In this document: positions 18,860-28,753 of the stretch, piece after piece
How the letters are laid out: every line of letters starts with the position of its first letter
Position numbering within the stretch: the stretch's first letter is position 1
Translations under genes and position numbers: made by a program
The notes under the pieces: model-generated
The model's input: the letters and a program-made list of their open reading frames with translations, nothing else
The model's database searches: none
What the model was told of the DNA's origin: nothing
NCBI RefSeq assembly: GCF_009812055.1
Contig: NZ_WQNH01000031.1
Location: 1-58,017 of the forward strand
Reading direction: 5' to 3'
DNA length: 58,017 bases
DNA from: Chelativorans xinjiangensis
GTDB lineage: Bacteria; Pseudomonadota; Alphaproteobacteria; Rhizobiales; Rhizobiaceae

Positions 18860-19278
18860 TCGTGCTCGACACCAACGTGATCTCCGAATTGCACAGACCC
18901 GAGCCAGATGCCGCCGTTGCTGCCTGGCTCGCGTCGGTAGCGGTTCGCGATACCTATCTGTGCGGGCCCGTTGTGATGGAGCAAACCTACGGCGCCGAGC
19001 GCTATTTCCTGAAGTCGGGGTCGACCCGCTATCGCGATATCCTGCGAGCGACGTTGCGGCAATTCCAGGATCGGGTACTTGATTTCACCGCAGGCACTCC
19101 CGAGATTGCGGGGCGCCTTCGAGCGCAGCGTGAGGCGCACGGTCGCGCCTTGAGCATCATGGACGCCATGATCGCCGCCATCTGTCTCGCCCACGGCGCG
19201 GCGCTCGCCACGCGCAACACCCGCGATTTCGAGGGCCTTGACCTCACGCTCGTAAACCCGTTTGAAGCGGGGGCGTGA
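18856..19278 (+). CDS. FitB/VapC-like PIN-domain toxin
   Basis: A 140-residue PIN-domain ribonuclease. The acidic metal-binding residues are visible: D5 in [10 protein letters not shown]11, the Asp in [10 protein letters not shown] near residue 100 and the Asp in [11 protein letters not shown] near residue 122. VapC-family toxins cleave tRNA or rRNA when freed from the antitoxin. It forms an operon with the RHH antitoxin and is followed 43 bases later by fmt. The pair interrupts the def-fmt order. Confidence 0.9.
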   Translation: MIVLDTNVISELHRPEPDAAVAAWLASVAVRDTYLCGPVVMEQTYGAERYFLKSGSTRYRDILRATLRQFQDRVLDFTAGTPEIAGRLRAQREAHGRALSIMDAMIAAICLAHGAALATRNTRDFEGLDLTLVNPFEAGA

Positions 19279-19321
19279 GCGCGCCGCGCTTACGAAAACG
19301 TTTCAAACGCCGGATGGTCGC

Positions 19322-20257
19322 ATGCCCCTACGCCTCGTCTTCATGGGAACGCCGGAATTTTCCGTGCCGACGCTTCAGGCGCTGGCGGCGGCGGGACACG
19401 AGATCGCCGCGGTCTATACACAGCCGCCCCGGCCTGCCGGGCGGCGCGGGCTGGAATTGACGAAATCCCCGGTGCATCAGGCGGCCGAAAAGCTCGGCCT
19501 GCCGGTGCGCACGCCGCGGTCGCTCAAGGGCGAAGAGGAGCAGCAGGCGTTCCGGGCATTGCAAGCGGATGCGGCGGTGGTGGTGGCCTACGGCCTCCTT
19601 CTGCCGAAGCCGATCCTGGAAGGCACGCGGCTCGGCGCCTATAACGGCCATGCATCGCTCTTGCCGCGCTGGCGCGGCGCGGCCCCCATCCAGCGTGCCA
19701 TCATGGCGGGGGACGGCGAGACCGGCATGATGGTGATGAAGATGGACGAAGGGCTCGACACGGGCCCGGTGGCCATGACCGAGAAGGTCGCCATCGGCCG
19801 CGACATGACGGCGGGCGAGCTGCATGACGCCCTGAAGGAGGTCGGCGCGAAGCTGATGGCAAGCGCGATGGAAAGGCTCGAGCGCGGCGATCTGGAACCG
19901 ACAGCGCAGCCGGACGAAGGCGCGACCTATGCCAGGAAGATCGGCAAGGAGGAGACGCGCGTCGACTGGACCCGTCCGGCGGCCGAGGTGCACAACCACA
20001 TCCGCGGGCTCTCGCCCTTTCCCGGCGCCTGGTGCGAGATGCCCTTCGCGGGCAAGCCGGAGCGCGTGAAACTGCTGCGCTCGACGCTCGCCACCGCGGG
20101 CAGCGGCGCGCCGGGCGAGATCGTCGACGAGTTGGCCGTCGCCTGCGGCGAAGGCGCCGTTTGGCTCCTGGAACTGCAGCGGGCGGGCGGAAAACCGGTG
20201 GCGGCGGGCGATTTCCTGCGCGGGGCAAAAGTCGAGAAAGGAGCGCGGCTCCCATGA
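19322..20257 (+). CDS. fmt: Methionyl-tRNA formyltransferase
   Basis: Formylates initiator Met-tRNA. The 311-residue protein begins [21 protein letters not shown] and carries the formyl-donor site [19 protein letters not shown] near residue 108, with its catalytic His, followed by GLDTGP near residue 140. A C-terminal tRNA-binding OB-like domain follows. The ATG at 19322 fits the conserved N-terminus; the upstream in-frame ATG at 19262 would overlap the toxin gene. The gene ends in an ATGA overlap with the acetyltransferase. Confidence 0.96.
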   Translation: MPLRLVFMGTPEFSVPTLQALAAAGHEIAAVYTQPPRPAGRRGLELTKSPVHQAAEKLGLPVRTPRSLKGEEEQQAFRALQADAAVVVAYGLLLPKPILEGTRLGAYNGHASLLPRWRGAAPIQRAIMAGDGETGMMVMKMDEGLDTGPVAMTEKVAIGRDMTAGELHDALKEVGAKLMASAMERLERGDLEPTAQPDEGATYARKIGKEETRVDWTRPAAEVHNHIRGLSPFPGAWCEMPFAGKPERVKLLRSTLATAGSGAPGEIVDELAVACGEGAVWLLELQRAGGKPVAAGDFLRGAKVEKGARLP

Positions 20258-20757
20258 GCGCCGTTATCATCCGCCCCGAGGAACCGGAAGACCTGGAAGC
20301 AATCCGCACCCTCCTCGCCACCGCCTTCGGCGGCGAGGCCGAAGCACGGCTGGTGGACGCGCTGCGCGCGGCAGGAGACGTGGTGCTTTCGCTGGTGGCC
20401 GAGCGCGCCGGCGAGGTACGCGGCCATATCCTGTTCTCGCGCCTCTTCGTGCGGAACGGCGAAGAAGCGTTTCCCGCCGTGGCCCTGGCGCCGCTTGCCG
20501 TTCATCCCGACCATCAAGGCGAGGGTATCGGCACCGCCCTTATGGACGACGCGCATCTGCGGCTGCAACGGGACGGCGAGCGTCTTTCCGTGGTCCTGGG
20601 CGATCCCGCCTATTACGGCCGCTTCGGATACGCGCACCAGCGCGCCGCCGGGTTCGAAAGCGCCTATCGGGGTGACGCTTTGCAGGCACTCGCCTGGGGC
20701 GAGGCACCGCACGCCGGCCGGCTCGACTACGCCGCCGCCTTCGCGGATCTCGGCTGA
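20254..20757 (+). CDS. GNAT-family N-acetyltransferase
   Basis: A 167-residue GNAT acetyltransferase of the YhbS type. The acetyl-CoA site is [17 protein letters not shown] near residues 82-98, and [14 protein letters not shown] near residue 115 is characteristic of that group. The substrate is unknown. It overlaps fmt by ATGA and precedes truA by 2 bases, so it is embedded in the fmt-truA transcription unit. Confidence 0.9.
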   Translation: MSAVIIRPEEPEDLEAIRTLLATAFGGEAEARLVDALRAAGDVVLSLVAERAGEVRGHILFSRLFVRNGEEAFPAVALAPLAVHPDHQGEGIGTALMDDAHLRLQRDGERLSVVLGDPAYYGRFGYAHQRAAGFESAYRGDALQALAWGEAPHAGRLDYAAAFADLG

Positions 20758-20759
20758 TC

Positions 20760-21503
20760 ATGCCCCGCTACCGCATCGACGTGGAGTATGACGGCGGGCC
20801 CTATGCGGGCTGGCAGCGCCAGGCCGGCCACCACAGCGTGCAGGAGGCCATCGAGAAGGCCATCGCCGCCTTCTCGGGCGAGGAGGTCACCCTGCGCGGT
20901 GCGGGCCGCACGGACGCCGGCGTCCACGCGCTGGGCCAGGTCGCCCACTTCGACCTCGAAGGCGAGTGGACGGCGGATACCGTGCGCAATGCTGCGAACG
21001 CGCATCTGACGATGGCCGGCGAGACCGTTTCCATCCTGAGCGCGGCGGCGGTAACGGAGGATTTCGACGCCCGCTTCTCCGCCAGGGCGCGGCACTATCT
21101 CTACCGCATCCTCAACCGTCGCGCGCCGCCGGCGCTGGAAAGCGGCAGGGTGTGGCACGTGAGCCGGAAGCTCGATGCGGGGGCGATGCACGAAGCGGCG
21201 CAGCGGCTCGTGGGCAGGCACGACTTCACCACCTTCCGATCCGTCCAGTGCCAGGCCAAGAGCCCGGTCAAGACGCTCGACCGGCTCGACGTCTCACGCC
21301 TCGGCGAGGAGATCGAGGTCCGCGCCTCGGCCCGCTCCTTCCTGCACAACCAGGTGCGCTCTCTGGTCGGCACGTTGAAGAAGGTGGGCGAAGGCGGCTG
21401 GACGGCCGACGATATGGACAAGGCGTTGAAGGCCCGCGACCGCGCCGCCTGCGGCCCGGTCGCGCCGCCTGAGGGGCTTTATCTGGTGCGGGTGGACTAT
21501 TAG
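20760..21503 (+). CDS. truA: tRNA pseudouridine(38-40) synthase
   Basis: Forms pseudouridine at positions 38-40 of the anticodon arm. The 247-residue protein starts [21 protein letters not shown] and has the catalytic-aspartate motif [14 protein letters not shown] near residues 47-60. [20 protein letters not shown] appears near the C-terminus. The length is standard. It is the last gene of the def-fmt-truA group, before a repeat-filled gap. Confidence 0.97.
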   Translation: MPRYRIDVEYDGGPYAGWQRQAGHHSVQEAIEKAIAAFSGEEVTLRGAGRTDAGVHALGQVAHFDLEGEWTADTVRNAANAHLTMAGETVSILSAAAVTEDFDARFSARARHYLYRILNRRAPPALESGRVWHVSRKLDAGAMHEAAQRLVGRHDFTTFRSVQCQAKSPVKTLDRLDVSRLGEEIEVRASARSFLHNQVRSLVGTLKKVGEGGWTADDMDKALKARDRAACGPVAPPEGLYLVRVDY

Positions 21504-21528
21504 CGGCTCGGCCAAACGGAAAGCCGAC

Positions 21529-21918
21529 ACCCCTTCGCGCCCCCCTCTGTCCTGAGCTTGTCGAAGGGCCGGACATCTCCCCACGAGGGCAGGGCTATCG
21601 CATATGGATTTTGAGTCCTTGATCGGACCCCCACCCCTCACCCCTCCCCTCAAGGGGGAGGGGAGCGCCGACGCCTCAGAATCCCCCTCCCCCTTGAGGG
21701 GAGGGGTGAGGGGTGGGGGTCCCGGCGAAGCCGAACAAAGACTCCATCAATATGCGATAGCCCTGCCCACGAGGGGAGATTGGCCGTCATGAACCGCTTT
21801 CGCCAATCTTCTAGCACTGCAGATGAGGCGAAACATCGATGAAGAGATGATCTCCCCCGTGTGGGGGAGATGTCCGGCCCTTCGACAAGCTCAGGACAGA
21901 GGGGGGCGCGAAGGGGTG
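21529..21918. repeat. Family B palindromic repeat copy 3, interrupted by a family A element
   Basis: Outer arms CACCCCTTCGCGCCCCCCTC and GAGGGGGGCGCGAAGGGGTG face each other. Here the CCTGCCGGACAT arm is replaced by CCTGAGCTTGTCGAAGGGCC, itself a common intergenic motif. The left inner stem is split at CCCACGAGGG by a 176-bp family A element. This nested structure fills the 447-base gap between truA and the Lrp-family gene (21504-21950). Confidence 0.88.
21590..21765. mobile_element. MITE-like palindromic element, family A copy 2, with target duplication
   Basis: The ends are CAGGGCTATCGCATA and TATGCGATAGCCCTG, matching copy 1 at 12555-12738. The right subterminal GCCGAACAAAGACTCCATC also matches that copy. 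The element is flanked directly by CCCACGAGGG at 21580-21589 and again at 21766-21775. The uninterrupted family B copy at 14551-14735 has that sequence once. This fits insertion with a 10-bp target duplication. It encodes no protein, so a transposase would have to act in trans. Confidence 0.82.
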
Positions 21919-21950
21919 CCGACCTCCCATTGATCGAACGTCGCTCCAGT

Positions 21951-22496
21951 CTACACGGCCCGCACCCGGGGCGTCGGCCAGACCTCGGTCACGTCCGCCT
22001 GCGGCGGCCTTTCGAGATAGGTGGAAAGGGCAACGTAGCTGCGTGTGGCCACCACGCCGGGGGTTGCGTAGAGGCGCGCCAGAAGACCCTCCAGCGCATG
22101 GGTGTCCGTCGTCCGCACCTTCAGGAGCATGCAGGTGTCGCCGGCGACCGAGTGGATCTCCTCCACCTCGGGATGCTCCGAGATCGCCATCAGCTCCGGC
22201 GTCTTGCCCCAGCCGGTGGTGTCGACATGCACGAAGGCGAGCAGCGTCTTGCCGACGGCGCGCGGGTCGATGAGCGCGGCCATCCTGCGGATGACGCCGG
22301 AGCGCTTCAGCCGCTTCACCCGCTCATGCACGGCCGGCGCCGACAGGCCGACGCGCTTGCCGAGATCGGCATAGCTGAGCGTCGCATCCTCGATCAGGGC
22401 GCCTAATATCTTTCGGTCCATTCCGTCGACCGAAAGGCCAGCGGTCGGCCGCGCCTGAACATCATCTGTTTTTACTGTCATTCGGTGAAATCCCAT
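21951..22496 (-). CDS. Lrp/AsnC-family transcriptional regulator
   Basis: A 181-residue (or 176-residue, from 22481) regulator. An N-terminal helix-turn-helix (DRKILGALIEDATLSYADLGKRVGLSAPAVHERVKRL, near residues 27-63, quoted here only to locate it in two pieces: DRKILGALIEDATLS and YADLGKRVGLSAPAVH) is followed by a RAM ligand-binding domain with VHSVAGD-like EEIHSVAGDTCMLLKV. It is divergent from an MFS transporter and probably controls it in response to an amino acid. The start is uncertain because neither ATG has a clear ribosome-binding site. Confidence 0.92.
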   Translation of the reverse strand: MGFHRMTVKTDDVQARPTAGLSVDGMDRKILGALIEDATLSYADLGKRVGLSAPAVHERVKRLKRSGVIRRMAALIDPRAVGKTLLAFVHVDTTGWGKTPELMAISEHPEVEEIHSVAGDTCMLLKVRTTDTHALEGLLARLYATPGVVATRSYVALSTYLERPPQADVTEVWPTPRVRAV

Positions 22497-22507
22497 TGTT
22501 GCCGAAT
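22480..22507. promoter_or_regulatory. Candidate Lrp-type operator between divergent genes
   Basis: ATTCGG and CCGAAT form an inverted pair 16 bases apart, and TGAAAT/ATTTCA gives a second partial dyad over the same stretch. It covers the start of the Lrp-family gene and the short space before the MFS gene. This position suits autoregulation and control of the transporter. Confidence 0.4.
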
Positions 22508-22529
22508 TTCATTCAGGCATTATGGCGCC

Positions 22530-23726
22530 ATGTCTGACACACATCAAGCATCGCAAACACTACCGCCCTCCAGCATCGCGGGGCAGCGCATACCGCCCGC
22601 CGTCTTCCTTCTCACCGGCGCCGTGGCTGTGATCGGCTCGAACTCGCTGGTGCTGTCGCCGATCGCGCCGGAGGTGGCGCGGTCGTTCGGTGTTTCGGTG
22701 CCCACGGTGATGAGCGGCACCGCCGCCTTCGGGCTCGGCACGGCGGCGAGCGCGCTCCTCCTGGCGCGCCATATCGACCGCATCGGCGCCTGGCGCATGC
22801 TGCGGATAGGTTTTGCCCTTTTGGCGGCGAGCCTTCTCGTGAGTGCTGTCGCACCGGTGGCTTTCGTTCTCGTCGCGGCCCAGCTTGGCGCCGGTGTTGC
22901 CGCCGGCGTCGCGCTGCCGGCCATCTATGCCAGCGCGGCGGCGATCGCGCCGCCGGGCCGCGAAAGCAAGACGGTGGGCATCGTGCTCACGGGCTGGACG
23001 CTGAGCCTGGTCGCCGGAGTCTCGATCTCGGCAGTGCTGGCGGACTGGCTCGACTGGCGCGCTGTCTACGGCGCCGTGTTCCTGCTGGCGACAGGGGGCC
23101 TCGCCGTCCTCGTCTTCAATGGACACCGGGACAAGGTCTCGGTGGAGCCGGCAGCCTCGCCGCTGGCGGCGCTCGCCATTGTCGGCGTGCGGCCGCTGCT
23201 TTTGGCCTGCGGCGCTTTCATGACCGCCTTTTACGGCGTCTACGCCTATCTTGGTGACCATCTGCACTCAGGTCTCGGCCTGCCCATCAGCGCCAACGGG
23301 CTCGTCACCCTCGTCTACGGGCTCGGCTTCGGTGCGGCCGCCTTTCTCGATGGCCTGGAGAAGCGGGTGGCGCCGCGGCTGGGCCTGCCGCTCGCCTTCC
23401 TCGCCGTCGCTCTCATCTATCTGCTGATGGCCCTGGAAAGCGGGACATATGGCGCCGTCCTCGCGCTCGCCTTCCTGTGGGGCCTTGCCAACCACCTGGG
23501 GCTGAACCTCCTGATCGTGCGGCTGACGGCGCTTGAGCCGGCACGGCGCGGCGCCATCATGGGGCTCAACAGCGCCGTGACGTACCTGGCCGTCTTCGCC
23601 GGCCCGCTCGGCTTCGGGTGGCTCTACACCACGGCAGGCTTCGGCGCCCTGGCGGGCCTGGCGGTGGTGCTGATGGCGGTTGCCATCCTCGCCGCCTATG
23701 CCGCGCCCTCAAAATCTAAAAGCTGA
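22530..23726 (+). CDS. MFS transporter (drug or amino-acid efflux type)
   Basis: A 398-residue major facilitator protein with about 12 hydrophobic segments. The first is VFLLTGAVAVIGSNSLVLSP near residue 28, and a basic cytoplasmic loop HIDRIGAWRMLRIG lies between helices 2 and 3. The N-terminal half contains the antiporter-like GVSISAVLADWLDWRAVYG. The ATG at 22530 gives MSDTHQASQT; the in-frame ATG at 22485 lies inside the divergent regulator. Export of a compound sensed by the adjacent Lrp-family regulator is likely but the substrate is unknown. The 3' end overlaps the convergent membrane-protein gene by 11 bases. Confidence 0.9.
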   Translation: MSDTHQASQTLPPSSIAGQRIPPAVFLLTGAVAVIGSNSLVLSPIAPEVARSFGVSVPTVMSGTAAFGLGTAASALLLARHIDRIGAWRMLRIGFALLAASLLVSAVAPVAFVLVAAQLGAGVAAGVALPAIYASAAAIAPPGRESKTVGIVLTGWTLSLVAGVSISAVLADWLDWRAVYGAVFLLATGGLAVLVFNGHRDKVSVEPAASPLAALAIVGVRPLLLACGAFMTAFYGVYAYLGDHLHSGLGLPISANGLVTLVYGLGFGAAAFLDGLEKRVAPRLGLPLAFLAVALIYLLMALESGTYGAVLALAFLWGLANHLGLNLLIVRLTALEPARRGAIMGLNSAVTYLAVFAGPLGFGWLYTTAGFGALAGLAVVLMAVAILAAYAAPSKSKS

Positions 23727-24303
23727 GGCCGAGCAGGGACTGCAGAGCGACCAGCGAGGCGATGGACGTGACCAGCATGGCGAAGAAGACCGCCGAGCCG
23801 ATCGCCGGCCCCTTGGCGATGGCGGCCACGGTAAGCCGCCAGGATAGGACGAGCGTGACGAGGAACAACACCAGCGAAACGAGGACCGTCAGGTCTTCCG
23901 TGCCGGGCAGGAACAGGCGCAGGAGCGCCGGCGGCAGCATCAGCCAGGCGAACAGCGCCGAAGCCCAGTTGATGACGACGACGTAGTGCACGAAGCGGTC
24001 GGCGATACCGGCCGGGCGGGCGGCCACGGCGAGTATGACGAGAGGCAGGATCCAGGCGCCGATATCGGCAAAGAACAACCGCACCAGCAGCGAGAAACGC
24101 GTACCGAAGGTCATCATCCCCGCCATGTCGTTGGCGATGCCAACCCAACCGACGACCAGCGCCGGCAGGGCGATGACGATGGCGAAGAACGAATTCCAGA
24201 AGCCGTCGGCGGAAAAGTCGAGCAGTTTGAGCCCGTCCGGCCGGCCCATCATGATGCGCAGGATACCGGTCAGGTACTGCTGTATCTCCTGCCCCGACGG
24301 CAT
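23716..24303 (-). CDS. Integral membrane protein, Yip1-like, unknown function
   Basis: A 195-residue protein with about five hydrophobic segments (FFAIVIALPALVVGWVGI, WILPLVILAVAARPAG, FVHYVVVINWASALFAWLML, VLVSLVLFLVTLVLSWRL, SAVFFAMLVTSIASLVAL). I recognise no catalytic motif; it resembles the membrane proteins often found after dapE in rhizobia. The ATG at 24303 shares its A with the dapE stop (TGATG), so translation is coupled to dapE. Confidence 0.8.
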   Translation of the reverse strand: MPSGQEIQQYLTGILRIMMGRPDGLKLLDFSADGFWNSFFAIVIALPALVVGWVGIANDMAGMMTFGTRFSLLVRLFFADIGAWILPLVILAVAARPAGIADRFVHYVVVINWASALFAWLMLPPALLRLFLPGTEDLTVLVSLVLFLVTLVLSWRLTVAAIAKGPAIGSAVFFAMLVTSIASLVALQSLLGLSF

Positions 24304-25490
24304 CAGGCGAACCAGTCCTCGAGGAAACGGAGATAGATCAGGGTCAGTGCCTCCAGGTCGGCGAGCGCCACCCGCTCGTCGACCATGTGCATGGTCTGCC
24401 CGACAAGGCCGAACTCCACAACCGGGCAATAGTCCTTGATGAAGCGGGCGTCGGAAGTGCCGCCGGAGGTGGAAAGCGCGGGCTTTGCGCCGGCCACAGC
24501 CTCCACCGAGGCCGACAGCGTGTCGATCAGCTTTTCGTCGCGGGTGAGGAAGACGTGGCTTGGCCGATCGCGCCATTCGATCTCGAAATCCACGGGTTCG
24601 GCGCGGCCGGGGCGAAGGCGGCTTTCCTTGCTCGCACGGTCGAGCCGGTTGTGAATCTCGGCCTGCAGCGTTTCCACCCCCCACGCGTCGTTGAAGCGCA
24701 GGTTGAAGGCGGCGCTGGCGCGGGCGGGGATGACGTTGACGGCAGGGTTGCCGACGTCGATGGAGGTGATCTCCAGATTGGTGGGCTGGAAGTCGGCCGT
24801 GCCCTCGTCGAAGGGTGGTGAAAGCAGCGCCTCGGCAAGCATCAAGAGCCCACGCACCGGATTGTCCGCCAGATGTGGGTAGGCGACGTGGCCTTGCCGG
24901 CCGGTGACGGTAACGGTGCCCGAAAGGGAGCCGCGCCGGCCGATCTTGATGGTATCGCCCAGCTTTTCACGATTGGTCGGCTCGCCGACGACCGCGGCGT
25001 CCCACCTCTCGCCTCGCGCCACCGCCCATTCGAGCAGCTTGACCGTGCCGTTGATGGCCGGGCCTTCCTCGTCGCCGGTAATGAGGAAGGAGACGGAGCC
25101 TTTCGGGGCCCCATGCTTTTCGACATAGCGGGCAACGGCGGCGGTGAAGCAGGCGATGCCGCCCTTCATGTCCACCGCGCCGCGACCGAACATCTGGCCG
25201 CCGGCGATCTCGGCGGCGAAGGGCGGATGAGTCCAGGCTAATTCGTCGCCCGGCGGCACGACGTCCGTGTGGCCGGCGAACATCAAATGCGGCCCGATGC
25301 CGCCGATCCGCGCGTAGAGGTTCTTCACGTCGGGCGTGCCATCCTCGGTGAAAACCAGGCGCTCGGAAACCGCGCCGAGCGGCGCCAGCATGGCTTCGAG
25401 CGCGGCGAGCGCGCCACCCTCGCCCGGCGTCACGGAGGGGCAGCGGATCAGGGCGGCAAGGTTGGCGGCGGGATCGATGGGCAGTTTCAT
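24303..25490 (-). CDS. dapE: Succinyl-diaminopimelate desuccinylase
   Basis: Removes succinate from N-succinyl-LL-diaminopimelate in the lysine and peptidoglycan pathway; a di-zinc M20 peptidase-fold enzyme. The 395-residue sequence has the metal ligands in FAGHTDVVPPGD near residue 67, GRGAVDMKGG near residue 98 and TGDEEGPAINGT near residue 132. GEPTN appears near residue 162 and STSGGTSDARF near residue 344. The ATG at 25490 gives MKLPIDPAANLAALIRCPS, the usual N-terminus. The longer in-frame reading to 25631 runs through a RIME repeat and is rejected. It cooperates with dapD, located 2 kb upstream on the same strand. Confidence 0.96.
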   Translation of the reverse strand: MKLPIDPAANLAALIRCPSVTPGEGGALAALEAMLAPLGAVSERLVFTEDGTPDVKNLYARIGGIGPHLMFAGHTDVVPPGDELAWTHPPFAAEIAGGQMFGRGAVDMKGGIACFTAAVARYVEKHGAPKGSVSFLITGDEEGPAINGTVKLLEWAVARGERWDAAVVGEPTNREKLGDTIKIGRRGSLSGTVTVTGRQGHVAYPHLADNPVRGLLMLAEALLSPPFDEGTADFQPTNLEITSIDVGNPAVNVIPARASAAFNLRFNDAWGVETLQAEIHNRLDRASKESRLRPGRAEPVDFEIEWRDRPSHVFLTRDEKLIDTLSASVEAVAGAKPALSTSGGTSDARFIKDYCPVVEFGLVGQTMHMVDERVALADLEALTLIYLRFLEDWFA

Positions 25491-25546
25491 ACTGCTGGCA
25501 ATAATCGAAACCCCGCCGGCTGTCACGCCGGTTGGTGACGGGCGGC

Positions 25547-25649
25547 TAGAGCAATTCCAGGAAAAGTGGAAACCGGTTTTCCGTCCGGAATTGCGAAAAA
25601 ACAAGGAGTTAGACCAAATCATCGATTCCATGAACGATGAATTGGTCTA
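25547..25649. repeat. RIME-type rhizobial intergenic repeat, copy 1
   Basis: Begins TAGAGCAATTCCAGGAAAAG, contains GGAAACCGGTTTTCCGTCC and ends in a dyad TAGACCAA / TTGGTCTA. The architecture matches the rhizobial RIME1 family of paired palindromes. It lies between dapE and the DJ-1-like gene; the remaining sequence of that 230-base gap shows nothing else. Confidence 0.88.
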
Positions 25650-25720
25650 CACGCGAGGGGTTCTTTCGCCGCGCAGGCTGGGCGCCATGAGGCCCGGCAC
25701 CCATTCCACGGCAAAACCGC

Positions 25721-26347
25721 TCACGCGGCGCTCCGCTCGGCACGGTCGGCCATGATTGTTTCGCCGTGGCGGATCTCGGTGCCCAGGACCCTGAGGCATT
25801 CGCGCATGAAGGCGGCGAGGCCCGGCCAGCCTTTCGCCGACACGAGATTGCCGTCGACATGGGCGCCGTCCGGCGGGACATCGATATAGGTGCCGCCGGC
25901 GAGCGTCACCTCCGGCTCGCAATATTGCAGCGCCGCGACTTCCTTGCCGCGCACCACGCCATCGACGGCGATCAGCACCTGCGCACCGTGGCAGATGGTG
26001 AAGATCGGCTTTCCGGCCTCGTGGAAATGGCGCACGATCGCCTGCACGCGGCTGTCGATGCGAATGTATTCGGGGCCGCGGCCGCCCGCCACGTAGACAG
26101 CGTCGTATTCCTCGGGCCGGACTTGCGAAAAGGTCTTGTTGAGCCCGTAGTCGTGGCCGAGCTTCTCGGTGTAGGTCTGGTGGCCTTCGAAATCATGCAG
26201 CGAGGTCTTGATCACGTCGCCCGCCTTCTTGTCGGGGCAGACGACGTGGACCGTGTGGCCGACCGCATGCATGGCCTGCTCGAAGACGAAGATTTCGTAT
26301 TCCTCGCTGAACTCGCCGACCAGCATCAATATCTTCTTTCCGGGCAT
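25721..26347 (-). CDS. DJ-1/PfpI-family protein
   Basis: A 208-residue class I glutamine amidotransferase-like protein. It begins MPGKKILMLVGEFSEEYE, contains AVYVAGGRGPEYIR near residue 87 and has the nucleophile elbow FTICHGAQVL near residue 118 with the conserved Cys and adjacent His. Members act as proteases, glyoxalase III or protein/DNA deglycases; which applies here cannot be told. The ATG at 26347 has GGAGGAGAAG directly upstream, so I prefer it to the in-frame ATG at 26380. Confidence 0.9.
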   Translation of the reverse strand: MPGKKILMLVGEFSEEYEIFVFEQAMHAVGHTVHVVCPDKKAGDVIKTSLHDFEGHQTYTEKLGHDYGLNKTFSQVRPEEYDAVYVAGGRGPEYIRIDSRVQAIVRHFHEAGKPIFTICHGAQVLIAVDGVVRGKEVAALQYCEPEVTLAGGTYIDVPPDGAHVDGNLVSAKGWPGLAAFMRECLRVLGTEIRHGETIMADRAERSAA

Positions 26348-26461
26348 CTTCTCCTCCTTCTCCTCCAAGGCTTTTTTCACCGGCCAAAATAATTCGGCCG
26401 ATGTTAGCCCCTGCGCCGGTGGAGAAAAAGCAATTTCTGGTCCGACCAGATTCCCCGGAGC

Positions 26462-26830
26462 TCACTCCGGCGCGTTGGTCAGCTCGCCGTATTCGTTCTT
26501 CCCCGAATCGCCCGGATAGACGCACAGGGCGATGAAGGTGAGGATGGAGACGATCGGGATGAAAAGCAGGACGGCGAACATGCCCGGCTTGCCGAAGTCG
26601 TGAAGCCGCTTCACTCCGAGCGCCACATAGGACCAGATCGACAGGAAGAAGATCGCCCAGAACGCGATCGCCCAGAACTGGCTGGTGCCGCTTTCCTCCG
26701 GCGCGAGCGTGAACTGGTAGAGCGGGAAGGCCTGGAAGATGGCGATGAGCAGGCCCGCCAGAAAATAGGGCGCGCGGCTCAGCCGGCCGGAAAAGCCGAA
26801 GAAGAGCCACTTGATCTGGTTGCTGCTCAC
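26462..26830 (-). CDS. DUF805 membrane protein
   Basis: A 122-residue integral membrane protein of the DUF805 family. The diagnostic pattern FFGFSGRLSRAPYFLAGLL is near the N-terminus and VKRLHDFGKPGM near residue 72, with four hydrophobic segments. The function of DUF805 proteins is not established. The start is GTG at 26830, 18 bases after dapD, so it is probably co-transcribed with dapD. Confidence 0.88.
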   Translation of the reverse strand: MSSNQIKWLFFGFSGRLSRAPYFLAGLLIAIFQAFPLYQFTLAPEESGTSQFWAIAFWAIFFLSIWSYVALGVKRLHDFGKPGMFAVLLFIPIVSILTFIALCVYPGDSGKNEYGELTNAPE

Positions 26831-26848
26831 GCCCCGCCGCCCCTGCCG

Positions 26849-27703
<855 letters not shown>

Positions 27704-27857
27704 CGACAAATGCTCCGCTACACGGGCTGTTAAGGGCGCGTCCATAGGTTTAACAAAGGACGGAATGACAGCCGGCGCGGAACCTATGCGAAGCGCCGGA
27801 GGGGGTCAATCGCGGTGTGCGCGGCGCAGCCGCGCAGAAAGACGGGACTGGGATCGC

Positions 27858-28697
27858 ATGAAGTCGAACGAAACCGGCGGCTGGACGCCGCTACCGCATT
27901 CCGACGAAGACCTGAAGCGCGCCCGCAGCGTGCCGGACACGCCGCAGACGCGGTCCGATACCTATCGGCTCGCCTGGGACGACGAAGACTTCATGACCCG
28001 CCGCGCGCTCAGGCCGGTGCGCCTGCAGCTCGAGTTGCTGAAGCCGGAGATGGCGCTGGGCGAGCGCGGCATCCGCTCCACCGTCATCCTGTTCGGCGGG
28101 GCGCGCATTCCCGAACCGGGCGGCGAGGCCTGGGCGGCCAAGAACAAGGTGCAGAAGAAGAACCTCGAGGCCAACAGCCGCTACTATGATGAGGCGCGCA
28201 AGTTCGCCCGGCTGTGCTCGGAGCATTCGGCGAAATCCTACTATCGCGAGTATGTGGTGGTGACGGGCGGCGGGCCGGGCGTGATGGAGGCGGGCAACCG
28301 CGGGGCTGCCGATTGCGGCGCGCCGACGATCGGCCTCAACATCGTCTTGCCGCACGAGCAGGCGCCGAACCTCTATGTGACGCCGGAATTGTGCTTCAAC
28401 TTCCACTACTTCGCCATCCGCAAGATGCATTTCATGATGCGGGCGAAGGCGGTTGCCGTCTTTCCCGGCGGGTTCGGCACGATGGACGAACTGTTCGAGG
28501 CGCTCACCCTCATCCAGACCGGCCGCATGGAGCGCATGCCGGTGATCCTGTTCGGCACGGCCTTCTGGGAGCGCGCCATCGACCTTTCCTTCCTGGCCGA
28601 ACAGGGCACGATCTCGCCCGGAGACGAGGAACTCATCACCTTTACCGACACGGCCGAGGATGCCTGGTCACATATCGCGGCGTTCTATAAGCTGTAG
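27858..28697 (+). CDS. LOG-family (TIGR00730) protein
   Basis: A 279-residue Rossmann-fold protein of the LOG/lysine-decarboxylase-like family. The phosphate-binding and catalytic motifs are VVVTGGGPGVMEAGNRGA near residue 135 and AVAVFPGGFGTMDELFEALTL near residue 200. Short members activate cytokinins or cleave nucleotide 5'-monophosphates; this longer form with an 80-residue N-terminal extension is common in proteobacteria and its substrate is less clear. The ATG at 27858 opens MKSNETGGWTPLPHSDED. Confidence 0.9.
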   Translation: MKSNETGGWTPLPHSDEDLKRARSVPDTPQTRSDTYRLAWDDEDFMTRRALRPVRLQLELLKPEMALGERGIRSTVILFGGARIPEPGGEAWAAKNKVQKKNLEANSRYYDEARKFARLCSEHSAKSYYREYVVVTGGGPGVMEAGNRGAADCGAPTIGLNIVLPHEQAPNLYVTPELCFNFHYFAIRKMHFMMRAKAVAVFPGGFGTMDELFEALTLIQTGRMERMPVILFGTAFWERAIDLSFLAEQGTISPGDEELITFTDTAEDAWSHIAAFYKL

Positions 28698-28753
28698 CAG
28701 GAAGACGGGGCGGTCCCGCCGCGCGGAACGCAACACCCGGCTCAAGCGTTTTT

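Noticed and set aside
25491..25631. N-terminal extension of dapE
   Set aside because: The extra codons are the reverse reading of a RIME repeat; the conserved DapE N-terminus begins at the ATG at 25490.
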